Positions 36,901 through 45,330 of a stretch of DNA of 64,000 bases are shown one piece after another. The notes below the pieces were generated by a model. That model saw nothing but the letters and a program-made list of their open reading frames with translations. It searched no databases and had not been told where the DNA came from. This DNA comes from Elusimicrobiota bacterium. GTDB lineage: Bacteria > Elusimicrobiota > Elusimicrobia > FEN-1173. Both the position numbers and the translations under genes were made by a program. Every line of letters begins with the position of its first letter. Position 1 is the stretch's first letter. The stretch lies in NCBI GenBank assembly GCA_016706425.1, contig JADJJR010000001.1:1116001-1180000 (forward strand), written 5' to 3'.

Positions 36901-37375
36901 CGTTTTCTCCGAGGCGATTCTTCGGCCCGAAACCCAGGACCCGGACGTTTTTGCCGACGGGATCGAAGCCGTCGCCGCGGCCCACAAGCGGGTGGCCGAG
37001 GGGTATTTTGAGGATGGCAGCGTTCGCTGGGCCGCGCCGCCCCTGGCGGCGCTCCTTCACATCATGGCCAAGGGGCATTGGGAAGGGAAAGACGTGAACC
37101 ACCCCGATGTCCGCCGATTGTTCACCTTGGAGGCGATGCTCGCCTCGGACTGGTATCGAACCCGCTTGGACACCCAGCAAAAGAAAGAGAAGAACCTGTT
37201 GGTGCGCCATCGGACCGCCTTGGAAAACGCGCTGGCGGGACTGCCGCCGGAGCGGGTCTTGGCCCTTGGTCTTCACGAGCGGATGGCCCGGCTCAAGCAA
37301 GAGATCCAATGGGCGGAGTCCCCCGGCGCCCTCAAGTCCCTGGAAGGCTACCTGGGCGCCGACCCGACGCTTTGA
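33986..37375 (+). CDS. Large conserved-looking protein of unknown function (1129 aa)
   Basis: I do not recognise a named family. No signal peptide or membrane helix is visible, so it is probably cytoplasmic. The protein is globular-looking throughout. Notable points: a loop SGGGKSEISKS (about residues 470-480) with a GGGKS sequence that recalls a phosphate-binding loop; EEEHAGGAVAFASYD; a string of conserved-looking aromatic/His blocks (GFPIPGDKRAVPK, VWYVPEDALFDLHSK, DGWTGHTGG); and a C-terminal helical, Lys/Glu-rich segment. Codon use looks like neighbours. It lies between an anion transporter and a secreted protease, with an overlapping stop-start (TGATG) with the latter. Confidence 0.8.
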   Translation: MSDNLSTYIALKLAALGVPVPEGVEPLVDVARPLLRNYQEKSRLLSQRHAPVDDRLQAFLNAYLADVPGDVPTLPSDTFVLDLPGLARAVSLPPDQDSFLSPIVSTYRVKQGILHNPKHDRRTTEGVFHVAEGGFPIPGDKRAVPKAVFQSLLRAALAPPDDMMVLPYTASRFDPARVWVSLLMRPLVCPAIPERRSAKTTEIRFFAPGGMVGNLDFVESIFGNGGDPHLPENDSALDTDGWTGHTGGVLLAPHLINLTKKALGLPPVAEATDRQKRDRMFWTDPNELYNDGQAFKITARDARGVMFTIIADNYFGYCKKEVKTQISFSANLFGWAEEEHAGGAVAFASYDLGGRFQQEPRIVPQNGLTFSEMTAMYDALMDVKPEGYAVDREYPEVWYVPEDALFDLHSKTVSWMWNGKFQNIRLSPRNIHILPNGYKVGLSRQVGGQGWHLAGISAEGVLCHKPSTVSGGGKSEISKSIEDAMVQGPVFVADLQKDLDAVAAIIARNYGDRFINPRVMTRPSRPILSAARSLGSVIKLLTPAPEYTTEFNAWLASIPRHILDLVLILKRFYRPEWGNDWRPHFSVDMVNGAPGHELKVEGHRLRSSYIRVGYEKDGSRRIYRVRQDFDTADKVQMEDDITASVVVPRADLDGVESGLPGPSVKLLANCERRLFQRPDDAVIPGYDKQAEADIAGKNVFLSNWEPLTRPQVRDLVDDAPVFDQFTDSVRAVWRDFLIDMKPTFLVSSAHPRLVDGKPSKNPRYLQDRPDLVNARGTHVARMGSRLFRRVLLGRPLVWPVNAVLPARRNNPPDAKIGAPPLCVYNPIHYQELPELFMDFISSLTGKSPSTTGFGSEGALTKGPFNALPPIVDLNNALVAFVLTGAPGFSTAAGYIGPHVRVDHDISLLVPEIWARLTPEERAPDEMIRTGRLEKLVDFDHRGRLIPASRLGYRVTRRFAREFLGRIFNNPDIVFSEAILRPETQDPDVFADGIEAVAAAHKRVAEGYFEDGSVRWAAPPLAALLHIMAKGHWEGKDVNHPDVRRLFTLEAMLASDWYRTRLDTQQKKEKNLLVRHRTALENALAGLPPERVLALGLHERMARLKQEIQWAESPGALKSLEGYLGADPTL

Positions 37376-39372
37376 TGGCCCCCCGCGATCGCGCGCGTGT
37401 CGGCGGGATCGCCCTCCTCCTTTTGTCGTTGTCGCCTTTCCTCGCCCACGGGGCCGAGCGCGATCGGCCCTTTTCGCCGATTGTGGAGGGGGAAATCCTC
37501 GTTCGTTTCAAAAACCCCGCGGACATCGGCCTGCCGGCGGGGGTGCGCCGCGGCCCGCGCGCCGCGATGGTCACACCCTCCGCCTCCCTTTCGACATTGC
37601 ACGGAGCGCGCGGCCTTTTGGAGGCGCGCCGTTTCCTGATCTCCGAACCCCGACCGATGGGCGGGGTCCGGGCCCTTCGGCGGGGGGCGCGGGTGTCGGC
37701 GGAGTTGCGCGGCCGCGCCGTCGAGTTCCGGGACGCCCTGGAGCGCACGGCGGTCCTTCGCTTCGCCCCCGGGGCCGACCTGTCGGCGCTGATGGCCGCT
37801 TACCGCGCGGACCCCGCCGTGGAGTCCGTCGAACCCCACCGCCGGGCCCGGGCGTGCTACACCCCGAGCGATCCCGCCCTCTCCTTGTACTGGGGCCTGC
37901 GCGTCATACGCGCCACTTCCGCCTGGGACCACACCACCGGCGCCGATGTCGTGGTGGGGGTGATCGACTCCGGCGTCGAGTTGACCCACCCCGACCTGTC
38001 GGCCAACCTTTGGACCAACCCGGCGGAAATTCCCGCCAACGGTTTGGACGACGACGCCAACGGGTTCATCGACGATGTCACGGGCTGGAACTTCGCCTAC
38101 GACAACGCGAACCCCACGGACGACAACGGGCACGGCACCCACGTGGCGGGCACGGTGGCCTCCACCGCGGACAACGGCCAAGGCGGGGCGGGGGTGGCCT
38201 ACGACGCGCAAATCATGGCGCTCAAGGGGTTGGATTTTTTTGGTGACGGGACTTTTCAGGCCCTGGCCAACGCGATCCTTTACGCGGTCGACAACGGCGC
38301 CGACGTCATCAACGCCAGTTGGGGCGGGGAAGGCTCGGAATCCACGCTTGCTTCCGCGGTGGCCTACGCGATTTCCCACGGGGTGGTGTTTGTGGCCGCG
38401 GCGGGCAACGGCGATTTATTTGGCAACCCCATCAACGTGGCGAATTTTACCCCCGCGTCCCTGCCGGGCGTTATCGCCGTGGGGGCGACGGACGTCAATG
38501 ACGTGCGCGCGTCCTTTTCCAATTTCGGAACCAAATTGGCGTTGACCGCTCCGGGTGTGGATGTCCGCTCGACCTCCCTGGGGGGGGGCTATATCGAAGA
38601 ATCCGGCACCAGCATGGCCTCGCCGCACGTGGCCGGTCTGGCGGCCCTGGTGTTGTCCTATTGGCCAACGTACACCGTCACGCAGGTCAAAAGCGCCCTG
38701 ACCTCGACCGCCGACGACCTGGGCGCCGCCGGCTTTGATATCTTCTATGGCCACGGACGGGTCAACGCCGAGGCCCTGGCGGCGGTCCTCGTCGATGTCT
38801 CCTCGCCGTCGACCCCCGGCAACGTTCGGGCCGTTCCCCTCGCGGCGGACCGCCTGCGGGTGCGCTGGACGGCCTCCACCGACGACCACGGGGTGGCCGG
38901 CTACCGTCTTTGGCGGGACGGCGTTTTCGTGGCCACGGTCACGGCGACCTCCCACGACGACACCGGCTTGCCGCCGGACACCCTGTACGGCTACACGGTG
39001 GCGGCCTACGATTTCAAGAACCACGAATCCCCGACGGCGGCCGCCTCGGCCCGGACGCCGGAGACCGTCCCGGCGGGGGCGAGCGCGTCGGCGACCCCGT
39101 TCCCCAACCCCGCGCGGGCCGGACAAGATCCCACCCTGCGGATTTGGATGCCCGCCATGGACCGCTTGGAAATTTCCATTTACGACAGCGCGGGCGGGTT
39201 GGTCCACCGCGCGCGGCTCAGCGGGGAACCCACCGGGTTTGTGAGCGGGTCGGCGCACCACGATTACCTCTGGACCGAGGAGAAGGCCTCCGGCGTTTAC
39301 CGGCTCGTCGCCGTCGGGGAGGCGGACGGGGTGACGCACCGCGTCCGGGCCCGCTTCACGGTGATCCATTGA
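37375..39372 (+). CDS. Secreted subtilisin-like serine protease (S8) with FN3-like and C-terminal Ig-like domains
   Basis: 665 residues. N-terminal signal peptide (IALLLLSLSPFLAHGA), a propeptide-like region starting ILVRFKNPADIG, then the peptidase S8 domain with the full triad: Asp in GVIDSGVELTHPD (~residue 199), His in DDNGHGTHVAGTVA (~252) and Ser in ESGTSMASPHVAGLAA (~411). A fibronectin-type segment follows (DDHGVAGYRLWRDG, ~500-560), then a FlgD/T9SS-like Ig fold (DRLEISIYDSAGGLVHRARL). The C-terminal module resembles those of proteins handled by outer-membrane sorting systems. Start ATG overlaps the previous stop; its stop overlaps the next start. Confidence 0.93.
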   Translation: MAPRDRARVGGIALLLLSLSPFLAHGAERDRPFSPIVEGEILVRFKNPADIGLPAGVRRGPRAAMVTPSASLSTLHGARGLLEARRFLISEPRPMGGVRALRRGARVSAELRGRAVEFRDALERTAVLRFAPGADLSALMAAYRADPAVESVEPHRRARACYTPSDPALSLYWGLRVIRATSAWDHTTGADVVVGVIDSGVELTHPDLSANLWTNPAEIPANGLDDDANGFIDDVTGWNFAYDNANPTDDNGHGTHVAGTVASTADNGQGGAGVAYDAQIMALKGLDFFGDGTFQALANAILYAVDNGADVINASWGGEGSESTLASAVAYAISHGVVFVAAAGNGDLFGNPINVANFTPASLPGVIAVGATDVNDVRASFSNFGTKLALTAPGVDVRSTSLGGGYIEESGTSMASPHVAGLAALVLSYWPTYTVTQVKSALTSTADDLGAAGFDIFYGHGRVNAEALAAVLVDVSSPSTPGNVRAVPLAADRLRVRWTASTDDHGVAGYRLWRDGVFVATVTATSHDDTGLPPDTLYGYTVAAYDFKNHESPTAAASARTPETVPAGASASATPFPNPARAGQDPTLRIWMPAMDRLEISIYDSAGGLVHRARLSGEPTGFVSGSAHHDYLWTEEKASGVYRLVAVGEADGVTHRVRARFTVIH

Positions 39373-40511
39373 CGCGCTGGAGCGCCCCCCTGGCCGCCCT
39401 GTTGGTGGGGGTTTCGAGCGTTCGCGCGGAGCGCCCGGGCGCCGCGTTTTTGACCCTCGATCCGTCCGTCCGGTCCCAGGCCCTGGGCGGGTCCCAGGCG
39501 CTCCTGACCGGAGCCGAAGCCATGGGGCACAATCCGGCGGGTTTGGCCCTCCTGCCGGTGGCGGGTGAGGCGATCGCGAATTACGGACCCCTTGACGAGG
39601 GGGTGTCCTACGGCCACGCCGCGGTCGCGCGCCGATGGCCCGGTCGAGGACCGGTGGCCGGCCTGTCGGTGACGGGGTTGTTTGCGGACGGGGGGAACGG
39701 CACCGACGCCCTGGGGCAGCCGGTGGGCGGCTCCACCGACGCGGGGGATTTTTCCTTCGCCGCGGGCTTGGGCGGTGGTTTGGTTCCGAACGTGTTTTGG
39801 GGTCTGGCGGGCCGCGGGGTTCGGTCCACGCTGGCGGGGGTTTCTTCCGATTGGGCCTGGGCGGGGGACGTCGGCCTCCTTTACCGCCTGCCCCGGGCGT
39901 CCCTGGGGGTTTCGGCCCAAAACCTCGGCACGGAACTAAAATTCGAGCGCGATGGAGATCCCTTGCCCTCCTCGGTTCGCTGCGACGCCGCCTGGACCAC
40001 CGGGGCGTGGGCGTTGGTCGGGCAGGCCCGGTTCGACCTGCCCGAAAAAAAGAATCGATGGACCGCGGGGGTGGAATACCGGACGGGGCCCCTGGTCCTG
40101 CGGGGCGGATCTTTGTTGGCGGAGAGCGGTGGCGTGAAGACGGGCGGGGGGCTGGAGGAATCGTCGTTCCTGGAAAAAATTTCTTTCGGGATGGGGTTTC
40201 AGTTCAAGGCGGCGCGGCTGGATTACGCCCTGGCGGATCAGGCGGGCGGCGACAGGGCCTGGCACCGGTTGGCCCTGGTCTGGCGCGGGGGCGGCGAGGG
40301 AAATCGTTGGACGTCCCGGGCCCCCGGCGATCGGTTGGGGGAACCCCGCCCACCGGCGCCCAAGAAGGTCCCGTCTATTAAAGGGTTAAATAAGAAGCCT
40401 TTAAAGAAAGGCCCGCCCGTCGTAAAAAAGGCGCCGGCGGCCCCGGAGACGGCCCCCGCGCCCAAAACCGGTGAGCGCGTCCGCCCCTCCCTCAAAAATT
40501 TCGACTATTGA
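39369..40511 (+). CDS. PorV/UPF0164-like outer-membrane barrel with Lys/Pro-rich tail
   Basis: 380 residues from TTG 39369 (overlapping the protease stop). A signal peptide (APLAALLVGVSSVRA) precedes GAAFLTLDPSVRSQALGGSQALLTG..MGHNPAGLA, a close match to the PorV/PorQ and UPF0164 N-terminal pattern (the NPAGLA block). Strand-rich repeats follow to about residue 320. Residues ~325-380 are an unusual tail rich in Lys, Pro and Ala (KKVPSIKGLNKKPLKKG, KKAPAAPETAPAPK) ending FDY. PorV works with SprA in type IX secretion, and a SprA-like gene lies at the window start; the link is inference. Confidence 0.75.
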   Translation: MTRWSAPLAALLVGVSSVRAERPGAAFLTLDPSVRSQALGGSQALLTGAEAMGHNPAGLALLPVAGEAIANYGPLDEGVSYGHAAVARRWPGRGPVAGLSVTGLFADGGNGTDALGQPVGGSTDAGDFSFAAGLGGGLVPNVFWGLAGRGVRSTLAGVSSDWAWAGDVGLLYRLPRASLGVSAQNLGTELKFERDGDPLPSSVRCDAAWTTGAWALVGQARFDLPEKKNRWTAGVEYRTGPLVLRGGSLLAESGGVKTGGGLEESSFLEKISFGMGFQFKAARLDYALADQAGGDRAWHRLALVWRGGGEGNRWTSRAPGDRLGEPRPPAPKKVPSIKGLNKKPLKKGPPVVKKAPAAPETAPAPKTGERVRPSLKNFDY

Positions 40512-40529
40512 ACCGGCCGTTTTTTTTGG

Positions 40530-42200
40530 TCAGCGCATCAATAACAAGATAATTGTTTGGGTGGAGAGCACCCGCAACAGCATGGTCAAAGGGTACACGC
40601 TCGCGTAGGAAAGGGCGGGCGCCTCGGACCCCATGGTGGTGTTGGCGAAGGCCAGGGCGGGCGGGTCCGTCATCGCGCCGGCCAGAAGTCCGCAGAGCGC
40701 GGTGAAATTCATTTTATAGATTCCCCGCGCGATAAATCCCACGACCAAAATCGGCACCGCGGTGATCGCCGCGCCCCAAAATATCCACGAAAGCCCGTCT
40801 CCCGACATCACGGTCTCGACGAATTGACCGCCGGACTTCAACCCCACGCAGGCCAAAAAGAGGGAAATACCCAGTTCGCGGACCATGAAGTTGGCGGAGA
40901 TCGGCATGTGCCAGACGAGGGACCCCCATTGGCCCACCCGCGCCAGCAAAATCGAAACCACCAACGGGCCGCCCGCCAACCCCAGACGGACGGGGGCCGG
41001 CAACCCGGGAATTTTTAGCGGCAGGATGCCCACAAACACCCCCAGCGCGATGCCGACCAGGAGGGGCACGATGTGGGGGTCGTTCATTTGTTTGGCCGAG
41101 TTGCCCAACTCCTTCGTGGCCAATTGAATGGCTTCGGGAGCGCCCACGAGCAGAACCGCGTCGCCGAACTTGAGCCTCAGGTCCGGGTGCCCCGCGAATT
41201 CCATTTCCATCCGGGAAAGGCGCGTGATTTGAACGCCGAGCCGTTCGGGAAACGCGAGTTCCCCAACGGTCATTCCCAGGACGGATTTCTTCGTCACGAT
41301 CACGCGCTTGGAGGTGATGGAGGTGTCCATGGTCTTGAGGTTCAGGTCCGATTCCCGGCCGACGATGATCCGCAATTCCTCCAGTTTCTCCCTTGGGCCC
41401 ACGGCCAGCAAGACGTCCCCCACGGCGAGGGTCATGTGGGGTTGGGCGACCACGATCTTGCCGTCGTGCAGGAGGCGGGAAATGACGACGGATTTTTCCG
41501 GCGATCCGGGCATGCGGCCGATGGGGATGCCCGCCAAATTGGGGTTGGTGACCTCCAGGTGCACGGTGTGGAGCACGGGCGCGTCCTTGCGCTTTTCCCG
41601 CAAAAAGGCGTCGAGCTCTTTGTCGATTTGAATTTTGAAGACGCCGCGCAGGGTCAGCATGGTCAGAATGATGCCGATCACCCCGAAGGGGTACGCGACG
41701 GCGTAGCCCAGGCCGGGCAACTTCAGAAGGTCGGAGTCGGGACCGACCACATCCCGCAGGGCCTGTTGGGCGGCGCCGAGGCTGGGGGTGTTCGTGGTCG
41801 CGCCCGTCAGGACGCCCACCGCGGCGGGCAGATCGAGGCCGCCCCAAAAATGCGCCAAGACCGCGATGCACACGCCCAGCAACACGACCGTCCCGGCCAT
41901 GAGGTTGAGCGGCAGTCCCTCCTTGCGGAACGAAGCGAAAAAGCCGGGCCCCACCTGGATCCCGATGGCGTAAACGAACAGGATCAGCCCAAACTCCCGG
42001 ACGAATTCGAGCACGTGATCATTCAGGGTGATTCCGAAATGGCCGAAGGCGAGGCCAACGAACAGGACCCCCGCGATGCCGAGGCTGACGCCGCGAACTT
42101 TGAGATGACCCAGGGCGAGCCCCAGGCCCGCCACCAGGGCGATGACGAACACCGCGTGGGGAACGGCGTCGGGGTTGATCAAGGGGGAAAGAAAATCCAT
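40530..42200 (-). CDS. AspT/YidE-type transporter with two TrkA-C domains
   Basis: 556 residues. Two halves of membrane helices (five or six each, with GVLTGATTNTPSLGA in the first and the matching LAGAMTDPPALAFAN in the second) flank two central RCK-C/TrkA-C domains (~190-370), the aspartate:alanine exchanger layout. The TrkA-C domains may bind a nucleotide or ligand. Likely exchanges or exports an organic anion; substrate unknown. ATG at 42200 preceded by AAAGGAG; the frame is open further upstream but homology and the ribosome site fit 42200. Confidence 0.9.
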   Translation of the reverse strand: MDFLSPLINPDAVPHAVFVIALVAGLGLALGHLKVRGVSLGIAGVLFVGLAFGHFGITLNDHVLEFVREFGLILFVYAIGIQVGPGFFASFRKEGLPLNLMAGTVVLLGVCIAVLAHFWGGLDLPAAVGVLTGATTNTPSLGAAQQALRDVVGPDSDLLKLPGLGYAVAYPFGVIGIILTMLTLRGVFKIQIDKELDAFLREKRKDAPVLHTVHLEVTNPNLAGIPIGRMPGSPEKSVVISRLLHDGKIVVAQPHMTLAVGDVLLAVGPREKLEELRIIVGRESDLNLKTMDTSITSKRVIVTKKSVLGMTVGELAFPERLGVQITRLSRMEMEFAGHPDLRLKFGDAVLLVGAPEAIQLATKELGNSAKQMNDPHIVPLLVGIALGVFVGILPLKIPGLPAPVRLGLAGGPLVVSILLARVGQWGSLVWHMPISANFMVRELGISLFLACVGLKSGGQFVETVMSGDGLSWIFWGAAITAVPILVVGFIARGIYKMNFTALCGLLAGAMTDPPALAFANTTMGSEAPALSYASVYPLTMLLRVLSTQTIILLLMR

Positions 42201-42237
42201 GGCGCGACTCCTTTGATTCGGATAAGGGGGTGGTCGG

Positions 42238-42720
42238 TCAGAACGAGAGGTGGCGAAGCGCCACGCCGCAAAACACCACGGCGAGCGCCACAAGAAGGTT
42301 GAAGCGCGCCCAGACCATCATCCGGCGGGCGGCGGCGCGGTATTCGGGGCTGTCGGGGCGCTCGGCCAGGGCGACAAGCGCCGGGCCGTGCACCTTGTCG
42401 TGCACAACACCCAGGGCGACCATCGCCACAAACAGGGCCATTTTAAGCAGGAAAACCCGTCCGTAGGTGGTGTCAACAAAGGAACCCAGGCCGGTATGAA
42501 AAAGGTAACGCACGCGCCAAAGCCCCGTCAGGACCAGCACGCCCAGGGCCCCGTGGCCCACACGCTTAAAACGCAGGGCGATGGCCATCGAGAGAGGCAT
42601 GCGCTCGCGGGGCCCGAGGAATTGTCGAATCGTGGGGCCCAACACCAGGCCCAGGAACAATTGCCCGCCGACCCACACCGTGAAGGAAACGACGTGCAAA
42701 AAATGAAAGAAAACATCCAT
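42238..42720 (-). CDS. CopD-like four-helix membrane protein
   Basis: 160 residues, four hydrophobic helices: FFHFLHVVSFTVWVGGQLFLGLVL, GHGALGVLVLTGLWRV, FLLKMALFVAMVALGVVHD, and NLLVALAVVFCGVAL. HVVSFTVWVGG and GLWR are typical of the CopD/DUF-type haem- or copper-linked membrane proteins. Histidines lie in helix ends (HFLHVV, VGHGAL, VVHDKVHG), fitting haem or metal binding. Function is not settled. It is next to the AspT-like gene on the same strand. Confidence 0.7.
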   Translation of the reverse strand: MDVFFHFLHVVSFTVWVGGQLFLGLVLGPTIRQFLGPRERMPLSMAIALRFKRVGHGALGVLVLTGLWRVRYLFHTGLGSFVDTTYGRVFLLKMALFVAMVALGVVHDKVHGPALVALAERPDSPEYRAAARRMMVWARFNLLVALAVVFCGVALRHLSF

Positions 42721-42762
42721 GGAAGATCCTTTGGATTGCCGGGATGACTCAATTATATGAAA

Positions 42763-43980
42763 TCAGTAAAGGAATTCGCGGATGTCGTAAAGGGCGCGCC
42801 GTTCCCCGCGGGGGGGGACGCGCCCTTCAATCCATCGCCGCTGTTCGGCCTTTTCCTCTTCGGACATCGTCGGGAAGGCCGGGGCGGCGGCCTCCACCAG
42901 GGGGGAAAAATAGACGAAATCCCCGGGGCCCAACGGAGCGCGGATCAGCAGGTCGGCGGTGGCGCGGGCGTGGGCTTGGGCGTGATCCCGTCCCCCGGCA
43001 CCCAAAAGAACGATGAGGCCCAACGCGATGCCCGCCGATTTGATTTTTTCCATGGCGCGCAGGGCGTCGGTCGCCGAACCGGGTTTTCGCAAAAGCCGGC
43101 GCAGGGCGTCGTCCCCGGTTTCGATGCCCAGATAGGCCCGGCGGAAGCCCGCCGCGGCCAGGGCCCGAAGTTCCTCCGTGGCCCAGGCGGAGGTGCGGGC
43201 GGTTTCGGCGAAGGCGTAGAGCCCCCCGACGCCATCCGTTTGGGGTTGGGCCAGGCGGGGGAACCGTCGGGCGAGACTTTCCGCCAGAGGGATCAACAGC
43301 GTGGGGGGAGCCTGGAGCGCGTTGGCGTCGCCCAGGAAAATGGCGCATCGCCCCTCCAATCCGTCGCCGAAGTAGCGGACGGCGGCGTCCGTGTGGCGGT
43401 CGATCTCCTCCCGCGCGCGGACGCGAAAGGGGCGGGCGGCGTAAAAGTCGCAGAACGTGCATTGATTCCAGGCGCACCCTTCGACCACCTGGATCACCAG
43501 GGACAGGTATTGGTCGGGGGGAAGGATGCCGATGGGGTTCCAGACTTCGGCGAAGCGGCGGGGGTCCGCCTCCCATTCCCCGTTCAAAAAAGCCGTCAAG
43601 GCGTCGATCTTTTGAGCCATTTGGGCCGGGTCGGCGGGAATTTCCCGGCCGCGGTCGTAGCGGCGAACGGGCGTGCCGGAGCGCAGGGACGCTTGGGCTT
43701 TCTCGAGCAGGGTTTTGAGTCGCGCCCGGAGGTTTTCCCGTTCGCCCGCGTCCAGGGCGCGAATGTGCCGCCGGGCGTCCGGACGGCCCGGGTCCCAAAT
43801 CCATTTTTTTTCCAGGCAACGCCCGTCCAGTCCGCGGGCGGTGTAAAATCCGTTTTCGTAAAGGCCGGTGGGGCGTCCGGCCTTGTCAAAGCCAAGGGTC
43901 GCCCGGGGAGAAAGGATTAGGGACGTGCTGCCGGCCGTTTCGCCCCAGGTGATGGATTCGATGTCGGTGAAAACCGTCAT
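42763..43980 (-). CDS. Radical SAM protein
   Basis: 405 residues. The cluster motif is GCAWNQCTFCDFY, a C-X4-C-X2-C spacing rather than the usual C-X3-C-X2-C. The core continues with LGDANALQAP, YLGIETGDDALRRLLRKP and VLLGAGG, as in the HemN/Elp3-like and B12-independent radical SAM groups. The N-terminal 150 residues are a separate, Arg-rich domain. Substrate is unknown. A few bases beyond its start lies the promoter region of the plus-strand AhbD-like gene. Confidence 0.85.
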   Translation of the reverse strand: MTVFTDIESITWGETAGSTSLILSPRATLGFDKAGRPTGLYENGFYTARGLDGRCLEKKWIWDPGRPDARRHIRALDAGERENLRARLKTLLEKAQASLRSGTPVRRYDRGREIPADPAQMAQKIDALTAFLNGEWEADPRRFAEVWNPIGILPPDQYLSLVIQVVEGCAWNQCTFCDFYAARPFRVRAREEIDRHTDAAVRYFGDGLEGRCAIFLGDANALQAPPTLLIPLAESLARRFPRLAQPQTDGVGGLYAFAETARTSAWATEELRALAAAGFRRAYLGIETGDDALRRLLRKPGSATDALRAMEKIKSAGIALGLIVLLGAGGRDHAQAHARATADLLIRAPLGPGDFVYFSPLVEAAAPAFPTMSEEEKAEQRRWIEGRVPPRGERRALYDIREFLY

Positions 43981-44034
43981 GCCCCTATTTTAACTTAATC
44001 GAGGGAAACGTTATTTTGGCGAAATTTTGCAATT

Positions 44035-44133
44035 TTGTGACACATGGGATGCGTTTGGGGCCTATAATGGGGGGGGCAGAAGGAAACATGACGCAAATCA
44101 TGGTGGGGGATTTCCCTTAGTTATATTAATATA
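44035..44133 (+). promoter_or_regulatory. Upstream region of the AhbD-like/cytochrome operon
   Basis: A perfect TATAAT lies at 44063-44068. TTGTGA (44035-44040) is too far (22 bp) for a normal -35; it could be an activator half-site. TATATTAATATA (44122-44133) is a perfect 12-bp palindrome just before the ATG at 44142. No good Shine-Dalgarno site is present. Confidence 0.45.
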
Positions 44134-44141
44134 GTTCAGAT

Positions 44142-45305
44142 ATGACCAACGCGAACACGCATCCACACGCTGTCCAACGCCCGGCCGGGACCCCCCTGCC
44201 GCCGCGGTTGATTTTTTGGGAAACCACCGCGGGATGCAACCTCCGTTGCGTCCACTGCCGGCGGCTGGATGTTCTGGACGAAGTGTCCGAGACCGACCTG
44301 TCCACCGCCGCCGCGAAGGAGATGATTTCCGACATCGCCGCCAATTACAAACCCATTTTGGTGTTGTCCGGCGGGGAACCCCTTTTCCGGCCCGACATCC
44401 TGGAATTGGCGGCCCACGCCCGGGACAACGGCCTGCGGGTGGCGCTGGCGACGAACGGGACCCTTGTGACGGCCGAAAAAGCCAAAGCGATCAAAGAGGC
44501 GGGGGTCGCGCGGGTGAGCATTTCACTCGACGGGGCTACGCCCGAGACCCACAACCGCTTCCGCGGCCCCGGGGCCTTCGAAAAGTCCCTTGCGGGGTTC
44601 GACCACTTGAAGCGCGAGGGGGTGTCCCTCCAGATCAATATGACCGTCACCCGCTACAACGCCCACGAGTTGCCGCGCTTGTACGAGATGTGCCTCGCCC
44701 GGGGCGCCGACGCTTTGCACCTCTTCATGCTGGTGCCGGTGGGTTGCGGGGTTCAAATCGCGGAGTCCGACATGTTGCCCTCGGCCGATTACGAAAAGTG
44801 GCTCAATTGGTTCTACGAACGGGACATCGAGCGTAAAATGGAATTGAAAGCCACCTGCGCGCCCCATTATTTCCGCATCGTCCGGCAACGCTCCAAGGAA
44901 ATCGGTGGACTGCCCCCCAGCCATCACCGCCAGGAGGCCAAGGGCGCTCCCGCCGGTCTCCCCACCCAAGCGCTTCACCAGTCGACGAAGGGGTGTCTGG
45001 CCGGACAGGGTGTGTGCTTTATTTCCCACAAGGGCGATGTGTTCCCCTGCGGGTACCTGCCGATCAACGTGGGGAACATCCGGGAGACCCCGTTCAAGAC
45101 CGTTTGGGAGACGTCCCCGGTGTTCGAGGGACTGCGGGACCCCTCGAAACTCGAGGGAAAATGCGGCGCGTGCTCGTTTAAATTTGTCTGCGGCGGGTGC
45201 CGCGCCCGGGCCTATTACGCCCACGGCGACGAACAGGCGGAGGAGCCCCATTGCGTGTACGTTCCCGAGGGCTACACCGCCCAGAGCGCCTGCGACGCTT
45301 TTTGA
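44142..45305 (+). CDS. ahbD: AhbD-like radical SAM/SPASM haem synthase
   Basis: 387 residues. Radical SAM motif ETTAGCNLRCVHCRR (C-X3-C-X2-C) near residue 30, GGEPL, and a C-terminal SPASM-type cysteine region: CLAGQGVCFIS, GDVFPCGYLPINVGNI, then CGACSFKFVCGGCRARAYYAHGD..EEPHCVYVP. This end block matches AhbD/NirJ/AhbC; AhbD decarboxylates iron-coproporphyrin III to protohaem in the siroheme route. Context with haem-rich cytochromes supports haem synthesis. NirJ-like or AhbC remains possible. The other ahb genes are not in the window. Confidence 0.72.
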   Translation: MTNANTHPHAVQRPAGTPLPPRLIFWETTAGCNLRCVHCRRLDVLDEVSETDLSTAAAKEMISDIAANYKPILVLSGGEPLFRPDILELAAHARDNGLRVALATNGTLVTAEKAKAIKEAGVARVSISLDGATPETHNRFRGPGAFEKSLAGFDHLKREGVSLQINMTVTRYNAHELPRLYEMCLARGADALHLFMLVPVGCGVQIAESDMLPSADYEKWLNWFYERDIERKMELKATCAPHYFRIVRQRSKEIGGLPPSHHRQEAKGAPAGLPTQALHQSTKGCLAGQGVCFISHKGDVFPCGYLPINVGNIRETPFKTVWETSPVFEGLRDPSKLEGKCGACSFKFVCGGCRARAYYAHGDEQAEEPHCVYVPEGYTAQSACDAF

Positions 45306-45330
45306 AATTTATTCTTCGAGGAGGAAATCA

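Noticed and set aside
44018..44030. Sigma-54-like TTGGC...TTGC element before the AhbD-like gene
   Set aside because: GG and GC are separated by 9 bp; sigma-54 promoters need 10 bp.
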